DNA from: Desulfarculales bacterium UBA702
Lineage (GTDB): Bacteria > Desulfobacterota > Syntrophobacteria > Syntrophobacterales > Syntrophobacteraceae
NCBI GenBank assembly: GCA_002298165.1
Contig: DBMI01000048.1
Span: 10,890-74,889, forward strand
Direction of reading: 5' to 3'
Length of the DNA stretch: 64,000 nt
The notes beneath the pieces were generated by a model. That model saw only the letters and a list, made by a program, of their open reading frames with translations. It had not been told where the DNA came from and made no database searches. Each line of letters begins with the position of its first letter. Position 1 is the first letter of the stretch. Below, in pieces: positions 8,747 to 17,960 of this stretch. The translations under genes were made by a program, and so were the position numbers.

Positions 8747-11476
8747 ATGACTGAGATCGAACACGTACGACGATGTTCGCAATACCTGGATATTATACTG
8801 CGAAACAACCCCGAATACGCCTCCTGGCTTTTCGACGAATGGCAGATCAAAAAGAAATATCCACTGACTGGGCTCTATTCCGAGTTGCAGCAATCAGCCT
8901 GCTCGGCGGCCTCTTTCAACGATCTGCTGTCAGTCTTCCGGCGCTTCAAACAGCGCCACTTTTTGAGGATCGGAGCAAGGGACCTGCTCGGCATGGCCGA
9001 CCTGGCCGAAACTACCGGGCAGCTCAGCGATCTGGCATCGGTTGCTCTGCAGATCGGGCTAAATACCCTTTCCTCGCACCCCGACTGGCTTACCCTCGGC
9101 GAAAGTGCCGGGGAATGGGAAAATATGAAAGAAGAGCTTTTCCTGGTGGTTCTCGGGCTGGGAAAACTTGGAGGGCACGAACTCAATTATGTATCCGATA
9201 TCGATCTCATTTTCCTCCAGACCAACCTGGAAAACGAGGACCTGGGCCGCGGCAGGATTCTGGTCAGCCGTATCGCACACTGCCTTTCACGCTTGATCTC
9301 GGACAGGGTTGAGGGAGACCGCGTATTCAAGATCGATTTTCGTCTGCGCCCGCAGGGAAAGGACGGGATACTGGTACCCTCGATGGGCGCGGCTATCGAA
9401 CACTACCTGCTCCACGGAGTTGCCTGGGAGCGGCAGATGCTTCTCAAATGCAGGCCTGTTGCAGGGGATCGCTCAGCCGGAAATGAGTTCCTGCGTGAGG
9501 TAAGACCGTTTGTATTTCGAAGATTTCTCGATTTCCAGGCCATAAACGAGCTGATGGCGATGCGCAACAAGATCTTGACCGAGGCTGTTCGTTTTGTGCC
9601 TGACTCAAAGCAATTTGACGTCAAGCTTGGCATAGGCGGAATAAGGGAAATAGAATTTCTGGTTCAGTCCATGCAACTTATCTACGGAGGCAGGCACCCC
9701 GAACTCGATGAGCCTAACACTTTGCGCTGCCTGGAGCGGCTCGAGGCGCTGGGCCTTTTCCCTGAGCAGACGGTTCGGGACTTGAGAAAGTCTTACATTT
9801 TCCTGCGAAAAGTCGAGCACTACATTCAACTCGATCAGAACCGTCAGACCCAGAAGCTTCCGCAGTCCGAAGATGCCAGACAGCGGTTGGTCCTGGCGAT
9901 GGGGTTCGGCGACAATGAGAAGGCCTTCCTAAAGGCTCTTGAAGAGCATTGTTTGACCACCAATGAACATTTCAGGGAGCTTTTCCAGGAAGCCTCCGTG
10001 GGAGATCAGGAGAGCGGACGGGATGCCGCGGGCGAGAGCGCTCCCGGAAAGGCCGTGGAACTCTTCCCCAATGGGGCATTATCAAGGCTGCGACAGACCC
10101 TGAAATCCCTCCCCGGTGCCGTGGCGAAAGAGATCTTGGACGCACCTGAAAAACTGGCCGAATCGGCGGAGCCGGAATTTCGCAAAAAAATGCTCCTGAG
10201 GCTCGACAATTATTTTTCCAGCGTGGTCAGAAGGCCGGGGCTCATGAAGGTTTTCGGGACGGTAAAACCCTGGATTTCTCCGCTTTGCCGCGCTGTTGCA
10301 TCCTCCGAGCTTTGCTTCAGCCTTCTTGCGCATAATCCGGGACTCATCGAGGGAATCGCTGTGCGGCAGGGAGGTTTTTCCGCGGCAGGCGAATGGGAGC
10401 CGGTAGCATCAGTTCTTATGGAAAGAGCGCACGATTACGAGCAAAAACTCGAATGGTTACGGCGGTTAAAGAATGAACGCATGCTCCAACTCATCATGGC
10501 GGACCTCGGAGGCGAAATTGGTTTTCCGACACTCGAAGCCGAGCTGACAATCCTTGCCGACTTCGTAATAGGAAACACTCTCGAAGCGGTTCGCCTCAAC
10601 CTCGGCCTTGATCCGGAACAGCCGGTTTCCATCATAGGAATGGGCAAGCTTGGCAGCCAAGAGATGAGCTACCACTCGGACCTCGACCTCGTCTTTGTCT
10701 ACGAACCCGCAGAAGGCACGGACGAAGAGCAGATCCCGGCTCACCTTGTAAGACTTATCCAGCGCTTTATGAACATGCTGAACACACCTCTCCAGGACGG
10801 CCCCGGATACGCCGTCGATGCCCGCCTGCGCCCGACCGGAAACTACGGCCCCCTGGTAGTTACTAGAAAGTCCTGGCTCGACTACTACACGAAAGAGGCG
10901 GATATCTGGGAAATCCAGGCCCTTTTACGCGCAAGGCATGTCGCAGGAGACGAATCACTGGGCCGGTGGGTTGAAGAAAAGGCGGAGCAAATCTGCTCTG
11001 CGCCCAGGAGCGAAGAGGATGTCTGGCCCCGGATTTGCCACCTGCGGGAAAGAATGGAAAAGGAAAGGGGCCAGGAGAGCGCCGAAGAAATCGACCTGAA
11101 ATTGGGGCTGGGAGGACTTGCGGATATAGAATTCCTCGTCCAGGGGAACCTGCTTGTTGCCGGCCGATTCCATCTCCCGTCAATATTGCGTTCGGTAAGG
11201 CGCGCGGTTTCGGAATTCCTCAAAAACATTCCGCAAATGAAGGGAAAAGAATCGGAAATAGAAGCCGCATTTACTGCCATGCGCGCCCTGGACCATAGGC
11301 TGCGCCTTCACACCAATGCAGCCTCCGGAAAGATCGAAGCGGCAGATTTCGAGGCCATGAAATCCTTCGGCTTATGGCCGCCCGGCCAAGAGCACCGATC
11401 AATCGAGACCTGGCAGGACCTTCTGCGTCTAAGGCGGGAGGTGCGGGGGATTTTCAGGGAGTTTTGCAAGACTTAG
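8747..11476 (+). CDS. glnE: Bifunctional glutamine synthetase adenylyltransferase/deadenylase (GlnE)
   Basis: GlnE adds AMP to, or removes it from, glutamine synthetase in response to PII and glutamine. Two nucleotidyltransferase domains are visible: the N-terminal one with GLGKLGGHELNYVSDIDL (deadenylase side) and the C-terminal one with GMGKLGSQEMSYHSDLDL (adenylylation side). Each is followed by a helical GlnE domain with GIGGIREIEF or GLGGLADIEF. At 909 residues it is slightly short at the N-terminus but complete. The ATG at 8747 has only a weak GAGCGG upstream. No glnA or glnB lies in the window. Confidence 0.96.
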   Translation: MTEIEHVRRCSQYLDIILRNNPEYASWLFDEWQIKKKYPLTGLYSELQQSACSAASFNDLLSVFRRFKQRHFLRIGARDLLGMADLAETTGQLSDLASVALQIGLNTLSSHPDWLTLGESAGEWENMKEELFLVVLGLGKLGGHELNYVSDIDLIFLQTNLENEDLGRGRILVSRIAHCLSRLISDRVEGDRVFKIDFRLRPQGKDGILVPSMGAAIEHYLLHGVAWERQMLLKCRPVAGDRSAGNEFLREVRPFVFRRFLDFQAINELMAMRNKILTEAVRFVPDSKQFDVKLGIGGIREIEFLVQSMQLIYGGRHPELDEPNTLRCLERLEALGLFPEQTVRDLRKSYIFLRKVEHYIQLDQNRQTQKLPQSEDARQRLVLAMGFGDNEKAFLKALEEHCLTTNEHFRELFQEASVGDQESGRDAAGESAPGKAVELFPNGALSRLRQTLKSLPGAVAKEILDAPEKLAESAEPEFRKKMLLRLDNYFSSVVRRPGLMKVFGTVKPWISPLCRAVASSELCFSLLAHNPGLIEGIAVRQGGFSAAGEWEPVASVLMERAHDYEQKLEWLRRLKNERMLQLIMADLGGEIGFPTLEAELTILADFVIGNTLEAVRLNLGLDPEQPVSIIGMGKLGSQEMSYHSDLDLVFVYEPAEGTDEEQIPAHLVRLIQRFMNMLNTPLQDGPGYAVDARLRPTGNYGPLVVTRKSWLDYYTKEADIWEIQALLRARHVAGDESLGRWVEEKAEQICSAPRSEEDVWPRICHLRERMEKERGQESAEEIDLKLGLGGLADIEFLVQGNLLVAGRFHLPSILRSVRRAVSEFLKNIPQMKGKESEIEAAFTAMRALDHRLRLHTNAASGKIEAADFEAMKSFGLWPPGQEHRSIETWQDLLRLRREVRGIFREFCKT

Positions 11477-11514
11477 TTGGACTTTACTTTTTTATAGATT
11501 TCCGAAAAAGGATC

Positions 11515-11551
11515 TTGAAGGACAGGGTGTCGATGTGTATAGTTATACACA
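11515..11551 (+). promoter_or_regulatory. vapBC promoter with overlapping operator palindrome
   Basis: TTGAAG (11515-11520), a 17-base spacer and TATAGT (11538-11543) form a good sigma-70-type promoter. The perfect palindrome TGTGTATA-GT-TATACACA (11534-11551) covers the -10 box, and a third GTGTATA half-site (11559-11565) touches the start codon. This is the layout expected for auto-repression by the VapB-VapC complex. Binding itself is inferred. Confidence 0.65.
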
Positions 11552-11564
11552 AACCGAGGTGTAT

Positions 11565-11765
11565 ATGAGGACCAACATTGACTTAGACGAGGAATTAGTG
11601 CGGGAAGCCCTGCAAGTCTCCGGAGCCAAAACCAAAAAGGAACTGGTCAATCTTGCGCTAAGGGAGTTTCTCGAAAACAGGCGGCGGCTTAGCCTCCTGG
11701 ACCTTGAGGGCCGGATCGAGTTTGCTGAAGGTTACAATTATAAGGATATGAGGCGCCAAACATGA
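11565..11765 (+). CDS. vapB: VapB-type antitoxin
   Basis: This 66-residue protein has a ribbon-helix-helix-like N-terminus (MRTNIDLDEELVREAL) followed by KKELVNLALREFL, typical of the VapB family that pairs with PIN toxins. It would bind DNA at its own promoter through the N-terminus and cover the VapC active site with its C-terminal tail. I chose the ATG at 11565, with GAGGT four bases upstream. An earlier frame-open codon at 11535 lies inside the operator palindrome and is not a plausible start. Its stop overlaps the vapC start (ATGA), so the two are translationally coupled. Confidence 0.85.
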   Translation: MRTNIDLDEELVREALQVSGAKTKKELVNLALREFLENRRRLSLLDLEGRIEFAEGYNYKDMRRQT

Positions 11766-12163
11766 TCCTGGTGGATACCTCCGTGCTCATAAACTTTTTC
11801 AAAGGAGAAATGACGCCCCATGAAAGATATTTCAAGACCATATTAGAGCGGAGAATCCCTTTTGGGATCACTTCTGTGATCTACCAGGAAGTCCTCCAAG
11901 GCGCTAAATCAGAGCGCGAATACCTTTACCTCAAAAGATATCTGAGTACCCAAAATTTCTATCATCCAAAGGATCCGCTACACTCCTATGCATCTGCTGC
12001 CCACATCTATCTATTGTGCAGAAGAAAGGGTTTAACTGTCCGGAGCACGATAGACTGCCTGATCGCTCAGGTAGCAATCGAGCACAATTTAATGCTTCTT
12101 CACAATGACAGAGATTTTGATGCAATTGGGGAGGTCGTTCCCCTGAAATGGCCCTCGATCTGA
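11762..12163 (+). CDS. vapC: VapC-type PIN-domain ribonuclease toxin
   Basis: This 133-residue PIN domain is predicted to be a Mg-dependent endoribonuclease. The conserved acids are visible: Asp5 in ILVDTSVLI, a Glu in YQEVLQG, Asp in STIDCLIA and the acidic cluster NDRDFD near the C-terminus. It starts at the ATG that overlaps the vapB stop by four bases. It is a complete type II module with promoter and operator. VapC toxins usually cleave tRNA or rRNA, but the target here cannot be told from sequence. Confidence 0.9.
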   Translation: MILVDTSVLINFFKGEMTPHERYFKTILERRIPFGITSVIYQEVLQGAKSEREYLYLKRYLSTQNFYHPKDPLHSYASAAHIYLLCRRKGLTVRSTIDCLIAQVAIEHNLMLLHNDRDFDAIGEVVPLKWPSI

Positions 12164-12194
12164 TCGCCCATCAATGATCTGGTGAAAATTACTT

Positions 12195-12398
12195 CTATTT
12201 GTTATTGATCCTGGTAAAAATCCTCGCACCTTCCGATAATTCTCCGTCAAGCCCCACTGTGAAGCCGTTTTCGTCCACGACGAGGATCGCCCCTTTCATC
12301 GCCGCCGTATAGATGGCCTGGTCGATGGCGATCAGGGCATGCTTGACCTTCATGCCGCGGTAGATTTGGACCTTGTTGCCGTTTACGAATACCTCCAT
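12195..12398 (-). CDS. Small beta-grasp-like protein, function unknown
   Basis: This 67-residue protein opens MEVFVNGNKVQIYRGMKVKH and continues with VDENGFTVGLDGELSEG. The pattern of short strands, a helix and a final G-x-L-x-G turn recalls the ThiS/MoaD/2Fe-2S beta-grasp fold, but there is no C-terminal Gly-Gly and no cysteine cluster, so it is neither a sulfur carrier nor a ferredoxin. It begins one base after the stop of the 5'-nucleotidase gene and is almost certainly co-transcribed with it. I do not know its role. Confidence 0.6.
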   Translation of the reverse strand: MEVFVNGNKVQIYRGMKVKHALIAIDQAIYTAAMKGAILVVDENGFTVGLDGELSEGARIFTRINNK

Positions 12399-12399
12399 G

Positions 12400-13968
12400 C
12401 TAATTTCCGGAAGGTCCTTCCTTTTTCTTGAAGGTTATCCTGCCCTGGGTGCGGGTCTCTATGGGCGAGTGTTTTTTAATGTACTCGGAAACGGCATCCC
12501 GGAGGTTCGAGCCGATCACGGGGTTACGGCCCTGGGTAAAGTCGGTGAACCGGTCTCCCCCGGCTGCAAGGAAATCATTGGTGGTGACTCGATAGGAAGC
12601 GGCAGGGTCCAGCGGTTTTTCGTCAATAATTATCGAGACGATCTTTGATCCATCGGGACCGGAAGGATCATATTCCACCTTCAGTCCGGAGATCTGAAGA
12701 ATTTTATCAGTATCTATGCAGTGTTCGAGAAGGTTTTTCACCTGCTCCCCGGTCAGATCCATTGAAACGAGCAAATTATCGAATGGCAGGACGGTGTAGA
12801 TCGCCTCAAGCGTGATGGGCCCCTGGAGGATGTCTCCACGGATGCCGCCGCCATTTTGAAAGGCGATTTGCGCTCCGGTGGACTCGCGCATTGCATCGGC
12901 TATGAGGTCACCGATATTAGATTCCTCCCGTGCCTGCCGGACCAGGTCGACTGATGTGTTCCCAGCCACCCTGGAAAATTCGCCCCTGACCTTTGATTCA
13001 TATTTTTCGACGATCTTGGCTGCTCCAGGGTCTGATTTCGCCTTGGGGCCGGCTTTGACGAGTTCCAGCTCGTTCTTTTGGGTATACTTTAAAATCTTCC
13101 CGCCGGCCGGATCGAAATAAATGTCCAGCACTCCGAGATATTCCCCATAGCATCCTGCCTGTACGATTATCGTGCCGGCTTCGATTACCGGGTTATGCAC
13201 GACAGTGTGGCTGTGGCCGCCGACAATGACGTCAATTCCGGGAACCGCCGCCGCCAGTTTGCGGTCCTCGTCTAGCCCAAGATGCGAGAGCACGACAATT
13301 AGTGCCGCACCTTTGGCGCGAACCTCTTTGATAAGAGACGGCAGCACGGATTCCGGACTGGAGATCGCAAGACCCGCAAGGTTTCCGGGCTTAGTGGTGT
13401 ATTGAGTCTCGGGCGTGGTTAGCCCGATAATACCGATTGGGATGTCCTTCCTCTTTATGATTATCCAGGGCTTGACGCTGTCGAAGTACTTTCCGTCCCC
13501 TCCGGTAATGTTCGCTGAGAGGACCGGAAATGCTGCAGATGCTATAATCTCACGCAAAACGTCCTGTCCCCAGTCGAATTCATGGTTCCCGAGAGCCATG
13601 GCGTCGAATTTGAGGTAATTCATAACTTCAATCACCGAGCGGCCGTGGAACAGGTTCGATTCGGGTGTGCCCTGAAACATGTCGCCGGCTGAAAGCAGCA
13701 GGGCACCGCCGGGGTTTGCCGCACGCTCGTGCTTTATCATCTCGGAGAAATAAGCCGCGCCACTCACGGGTTGGTCGCCCGTGCTTTTGTTTACGAACGG
13801 GATGATGTGGCCGTGGGTGTCGTTGAGGTGAAGGATGGTGATCTTTACGCCGGACTGTTCTCCGGGAGCGGCAAAGGCCTGGGAAAACAGTAACAGGACG
13901 AGGAGGAGGCTGAAGAGAACCCACCCGGAAGAGTGACACCCTGGGCGCTTAAATTTTGCTGCTCGCAT
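12400..13968 (-). CDS. Exported 5'-nucleotidase / UDP-sugar hydrolase (UshA-like)
   Basis: This is a two-domain metallophosphoesterase of the 5'-nucleotidase family. The N-terminal domain has metal ligands in ILHLNDTHGHI, SAGDMFQG, ALGNHEFDWG, VVLSHLG and GGHSHT. The C-terminal substrate domain includes FQNGGGIRGD and the usual FLAAGGDRF. A signal peptide (WVLFSLLLVLLLFSQAFA) ends about 33 residues after the chosen ATG at 13968, so it acts in the periplasm or outside the cell, scavenging nucleotides. The frame is open 26 codons further upstream, but that extension would precede the signal peptide. It is followed one base later by the small beta-grasp-like gene. Confidence 0.9.
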   Translation of the reverse strand: MRAAKFKRPGCHSSGWVLFSLLLVLLLFSQAFAAPGEQSGVKITILHLNDTHGHIIPFVNKSTGDQPVSGAAYFSEMIKHERAANPGGALLLSAGDMFQGTPESNLFHGRSVIEVMNYLKFDAMALGNHEFDWGQDVLREIIASAAFPVLSANITGGDGKYFDSVKPWIIIKRKDIPIGIIGLTTPETQYTTKPGNLAGLAISSPESVLPSLIKEVRAKGAALIVVLSHLGLDEDRKLAAAVPGIDVIVGGHSHTVVHNPVIEAGTIIVQAGCYGEYLGVLDIYFDPAGGKILKYTQKNELELVKAGPKAKSDPGAAKIVEKYESKVRGEFSRVAGNTSVDLVRQAREESNIGDLIADAMRESTGAQIAFQNGGGIRGDILQGPITLEAIYTVLPFDNLLVSMDLTGEQVKNLLEHCIDTDKILQISGLKVEYDPSGPDGSKIVSIIIDEKPLDPAASYRVTTNDFLAAGGDRFTDFTQGRNPVIGSNLRDAVSEYIKKHSPIETRTQGRITFKKKEGPSGN

Positions 13969-14042
13969 ACTCCTGCCTTTCGAGGTGGCATGTAGGTTTA
14001 TACAAAAATGGGAAATGCTGTATGCACCATGGGAGATCCCAA

Positions 14043-14753
14043 TCACAGATACTTAGAAAACCAGTCAAGACTGAGCTTTATTGCGGTCTGCCTAAGGGAG
14101 TCATCCAGGAAACGGTGATCCGCATTTCGCATCACGACAAGTTCCTTGGGGTCCTTTATGCGGCGGTAGATCTCTATCGAGCTTTTCCAGGGAACAACCT
14201 CGTCCTGGCGACCGTGGACGAGGAGGACTCGTTTGGCCGCTCCGATGTGGTGGAGGCTTTTGGGTTCTCCCAGGCTAAGACCGCCCGGAAAAAGCCGGGA
14301 CAGTTCGTCCATCCCTGCTTCAGCACGGTCGAGTCTCGAAATATCGAAGGGTGCGGCCCAGGAAACAACTGCACCCGTGGATTCAGGATCTTCCTCTGCC
14401 GCAAGAACGGAGAGAAATCCGCCAAGGCTCGACCCAAGCAGGCCGGTCCGCCCGTCCGACCAGGGCTGAGTGCGTGCAAAGGCCAGGGCATGTTTAAGGT
14501 CCAGCCTTCTTGCGCCAATCAGGCTGTCTTGTCTTTGAGCGCTTTCACCGCAGCCGGAAAAGTCGAATCTCAGGACGCAAAAGCCCGCAGCGCTCATCTG
14601 AGTTCCGATCTCGAGATACTTAGGGCTGTCCTTATAGCTAAGAAGCCCGTGACAGCAAATGATAACCGGGGCAGGGGTCTTTTGGGGCAGGTGCACGGCA
14701 GCAGCGAGGCTGATTCCGTCGGCTTCGATTCGAAGTTGATGCCCGTTTGCCAT
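14043..14753 (-). CDS. Alpha/beta hydrolase (serine aminopeptidase-like esterase)
   Basis: This 236-residue cytoplasmic alpha/beta hydrolase has the oxyanion segment CCHGLLSYKDS, nucleophile elbow GSSLGG, acid in HGRQDEVVP and His in NADHRFLDD, so the catalytic triad is complete. The family acts on small esters, acyl groups or peptides; the substrate is not predictable. It starts 17 bases after the RND pump gene ends and ends 74 bases before the 5'-nucleotidase start, on the same strand as both, so it may belong to a long minus-strand unit. Confidence 0.85.
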   Translation of the reverse strand: MANGHQLRIEADGISLAAAVHLPQKTPAPVIICCHGLLSYKDSPKYLEIGTQMSAAGFCVLRFDFSGCGESAQRQDSLIGARRLDLKHALAFARTQPWSDGRTGLLGSSLGGFLSVLAAEEDPESTGAVVSWAAPFDISRLDRAEAGMDELSRLFPGGLSLGEPKSLHHIGAAKRVLLVHGRQDEVVPWKSSIEIYRRIKDPKELVVMRNADHRFLDDSLRQTAIKLSLDWFSKYL

Positions 14754-14770
14754 TAGCGCTCCTCGATCGG

Positions 14771-17700
14771 CTACTTAGCCGCTATTGTCGGCCGGGTTTG
14801 CTCTGCCTCGACGCCACCGGGCAGGGCAGGCTTTTTTCGCGAACCGCGGGAGAATCCGCGCAGCCACTGGACAAATGATTCCATGTAGATATAGACAACC
14901 GGAGTTATATACAGGGTAAGAAGCTGCGAAAGTATTAGCCCCCCGACTACCGCAAGGCCGAGAGGTCGGCGCGCCTCGGCCCCCGCCCCGATGCCCATCG
15001 CAATCGGCAGCGTTCCCATAAGGGCCGCCATAGTGGTCATCATTATAGGCCGGAATCGCAGGAGGCATCCTTCGAAAATTGCGTCCGACGGAGACTTTCC
15101 CTCGGACCTCTGGGCTCCGAGGGCGAAGTCGATCATCATGATTGCGTTCTTCTTTACGATCCCCACAAGCATGATAATCCCGACGAAGGCGTAAATGCTA
15201 AGGTCAACCCGGAAAATCAAAAGGGTGAGAAGTGCTCCCACGCCGGCTGAGGGCAGTCCCGAAAGGATGGTCAGCGGATGGATGAAACTCTCGTAGAGGA
15301 TTCCAAGCACCATATAGATGACGAGAACCGCCAGTACGAGCAGCACCCATAGTCCCTTCATCGAGGACTGGAACTGCTGTGCCGTACCCTGGAAGTTGGC
15401 CGAGAGGGTGGATGGAAGCCGCAGTTCGCTCGTGGCCTTCTGGATCTTCGATACCGCATCGCCGAGCGCGACGCCGGGCCTAAGGTTAAACGAGATCGTC
15501 ACCGAGGCGAACTGGCCGGTGTGATTCACGGTAAGCGGGCCTACACGTTGCGTCAGGGTTGCGATGCTGTCGCATGGCACCAGCTTGCCGCCGGCCGAGC
15601 GGATGTAGAGAGATGAGAGTGAAGAGGGCTCGGTTTGATAGTCGTGTTCAACTTCCATGATTACCTGATATTGATTTATCGGGGTGTAGATCGTAGACAC
15701 CTGCCGGGAACCATAGGCGCTGTAGAGTGCATTTTCGACCTGTTCGGCCGAGATCCCGAGGGCATTCGCCTTGTCGCGGTCGATGTTCACCATCACCTCG
15801 GGATTGGCGATTTGCATGTCCGTTGTAACATCCTGCAGATCGTCCAGAGACTTGAATTTGGATTCGAGCAGGGGGGCATATTTATAGAGGTCCTTAACGT
15901 CAGTGCCCTGGAGAGTATACTGGTACTGGCCCTTCGAAACCCGGCCGCCTATCTGGATAACCGGTGGATTTTGCATCACGACGGTAAGGCCCGGTATTTC
16001 GGCAACCTTCTGTCGAAGCCTTTGAATGACTTCCACCACGCCTTCGCGCTCTTTGGGGTTCTTCAAATGTATGAACATTCGCCCGGTGTTGCCGGTCGGA
16101 CTCATTCCGGTCGCACCCGCCGCGGCCATGAAGCCCTCGATCGCGGGATCGTCGCGTACCACCTCGATTGCCGCCCTCTGGCGCTGCACCATGGCATCGA
16201 ACGATATGCCCTGCGCGGCTTCAGTAGCGGCATTGATCTGGCTGGTGTCCTGCCCCGGTATGAAATCTTTGGGGACGATGTAGAAAAGAAAAATTGTGAC
16301 AAATATAAGTGCGAGCGAGAGTGTAAAAACAAACCGGTGATGATTTAGCGCCCTGCGGAGCGTCCATTCGTATAACCGCAGCATACCCTGGAAAACGCGC
16401 TCGGAAATATCGAAAATCCTGCCGGTTCGAGAATTCCCATTGTGTCCGTTACTTTTCAGAAAGCGGCTGCACAGCATAGGCGAGAGCGTCAGCGAAACGA
16501 AGCCCGAGACAAGGATTGCTACGCCTATAGTGACCGCGAATTCCCTGAAAAGTCGTCCCAGAATCCCGCCCATGAAAAGAAGCGGTATAAAAACGGCTGC
16601 AAGCGACAGGGTCATTGAAACGATCGTGAAACCGATTTCGCGTGATCCGTCAAGGGCGGCCTGTAGATTACTCTTTCCCATTTCCAGGTGCCGGAAGATA
16701 TTTTCGAGCATGACTATCGCGTCATCGACGACGAATCCGACGCACAGCGTCAAGGCCATCAGAGAGAGATTATCAAGGCTGAATCCAAGCGGCTGCATTA
16801 CCGCAAAGGTGCCGATTATCGACATCGGAAGGGCTAAGCTGGGGATGATCGTCGCTGAAACGTTTCGCAGAAAGAGGAAAATCACCAGCACGACCAGGGC
16901 GATGCTGAGATAAAGGGTAAACTTCACGTCCTCTATTGAGTCGCGGATGGTCTCGGAACGGTCATACAGGATATCGAGGTTGATGGATTCCGGCATCTGG
17001 GCGCGAAAATAGGGGAGGAGCTGCTTTATCGATTCGACAACTTCGACGGTATTTGTGCCGGGTTGGCGCTGAACGGCAAGGGTGATCGCCCGCGAGCTTT
17101 TCTCCCGTGTGCTGTACCAGGCCGCGATCTTGTTGTTTTCAACGCTGTCGACCACGCTCCCGAGGTCCTGCAGCCTGACCGGCGAGCCGTTCCTGTAGGC
17201 AACTATCTGGCCGCGGTAGGCGGCGGCCTTTGTGAGCTGCCCGGAAGCCTGAATCGTAAAAGCCCTGTTGCTGCCATATAGCGTCCCGGTCGGCAGATTG
17301 ACGTTGGCTTTCGAGACAGCGGCCTCGACCTCATCTATGCCTATTCCCATCGAGCGCAACGCATCGGGGTTTACCCGCACGCGCACGGCGAATTTTTGCG
17401 ATCCGAATACCTGAACCTGCGCAACACCGCTTATCATGGATATTCGCTGCGCAAGAAGCGTCTGGGCGTATTCATCAACGGTGGAAAGTGGGAGGATCGG
17501 CGAGCTGAGCGCAAGATAGAGAACGGGCTGATCGGCCGGATTAACCTTGCGGAAATAGGGTGGTGTGGGCATATCGGCCGGCAGCAGGCGCTGGGACTTA
17601 GATATGGCCGTCTGAATATCCTGGGCGGCCCCGTCTATGTTGCGCTCCAGCGTGAACTGCAGCGTTATCCTGCTAACCCCCTGCGCGCTGTAGGAAGTCA

Positions 17701-17938
17701 TCGAGTCCAGGCCCGCGATCGTCGAAAATTCCCTCTCCAGAGGAGTCGCAATGGATGCGGCCATTGTTTCGGGACTCGATCCCGGCAGGTTCGCCGTTAC
17801 TTCTATTGTGGGATAGTCCACGTTTGGAAGTTCACTGACCGGAAGTTCCCGATATCCGATATAGCCGAACAGGAGAATGGCCATCATGACAAGGGTCGTC
17901 ATGACAGGTCTTTTTATAAATAGTTCAGGGAGATTCAT
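14771..17938 (-). CDS. RND-family efflux pump, inner-membrane subunit
   Basis: At 1055 residues it has the full length of the AcrB/MdtB HAE1 family. It opens MNLPELFIKRPVMTTLVMM, has twelve predicted transmembrane segments in two repeats and two large periplasmic loops. The proton-relay Asp pair is in GFVVDDAIVMLENI (TM4), and the C-terminal half repeats the pattern with VGIVKKNAIMMIDFA. It would export drugs, lipids or other amphiphiles using the proton gradient. The adaptor gene lies 22 bases upstream on the same strand. No TolC-like outer-membrane factor is encoded nearby, so it presumably borrows one. Confidence 0.95.
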   Translation of the reverse strand: MNLPELFIKRPVMTTLVMMAILLFGYIGYRELPVSELPNVDYPTIEVTANLPGSSPETMAASIATPLEREFSTIAGLDSMTSYSAQGVSRITLQFTLERNIDGAAQDIQTAISKSQRLLPADMPTPPYFRKVNPADQPVLYLALSSPILPLSTVDEYAQTLLAQRISMISGVAQVQVFGSQKFAVRVRVNPDALRSMGIGIDEVEAAVSKANVNLPTGTLYGSNRAFTIQASGQLTKAAAYRGQIVAYRNGSPVRLQDLGSVVDSVENNKIAAWYSTREKSSRAITLAVQRQPGTNTVEVVESIKQLLPYFRAQMPESINLDILYDRSETIRDSIEDVKFTLYLSIALVVLVIFLFLRNVSATIIPSLALPMSIIGTFAVMQPLGFSLDNLSLMALTLCVGFVVDDAIVMLENIFRHLEMGKSNLQAALDGSREIGFTIVSMTLSLAAVFIPLLFMGGILGRLFREFAVTIGVAILVSGFVSLTLSPMLCSRFLKSNGHNGNSRTGRIFDISERVFQGMLRLYEWTLRRALNHHRFVFTLSLALIFVTIFLFYIVPKDFIPGQDTSQINAATEAAQGISFDAMVQRQRAAIEVVRDDPAIEGFMAAAGATGMSPTGNTGRMFIHLKNPKEREGVVEVIQRLRQKVAEIPGLTVVMQNPPVIQIGGRVSKGQYQYTLQGTDVKDLYKYAPLLESKFKSLDDLQDVTTDMQIANPEVMVNIDRDKANALGISAEQVENALYSAYGSRQVSTIYTPINQYQVIMEVEHDYQTEPSSLSSLYIRSAGGKLVPCDSIATLTQRVGPLTVNHTGQFASVTISFNLRPGVALGDAVSKIQKATSELRLPSTLSANFQGTAQQFQSSMKGLWVLLVLAVLVIYMVLGILYESFIHPLTILSGLPSAGVGALLTLLIFRVDLSIYAFVGIIMLVGIVKKNAIMMIDFALGAQRSEGKSPSDAIFEGCLLRFRPIMMTTMAALMGTLPIAMGIGAGAEARRPLGLAVVGGLILSQLLTLYITPVVYIYMESFVQWLRGFSRGSRKKPALPGGVEAEQTRPTIAAK

Positions 17939-17960
17939 TCAGAATACCAATCGCGCGGGA

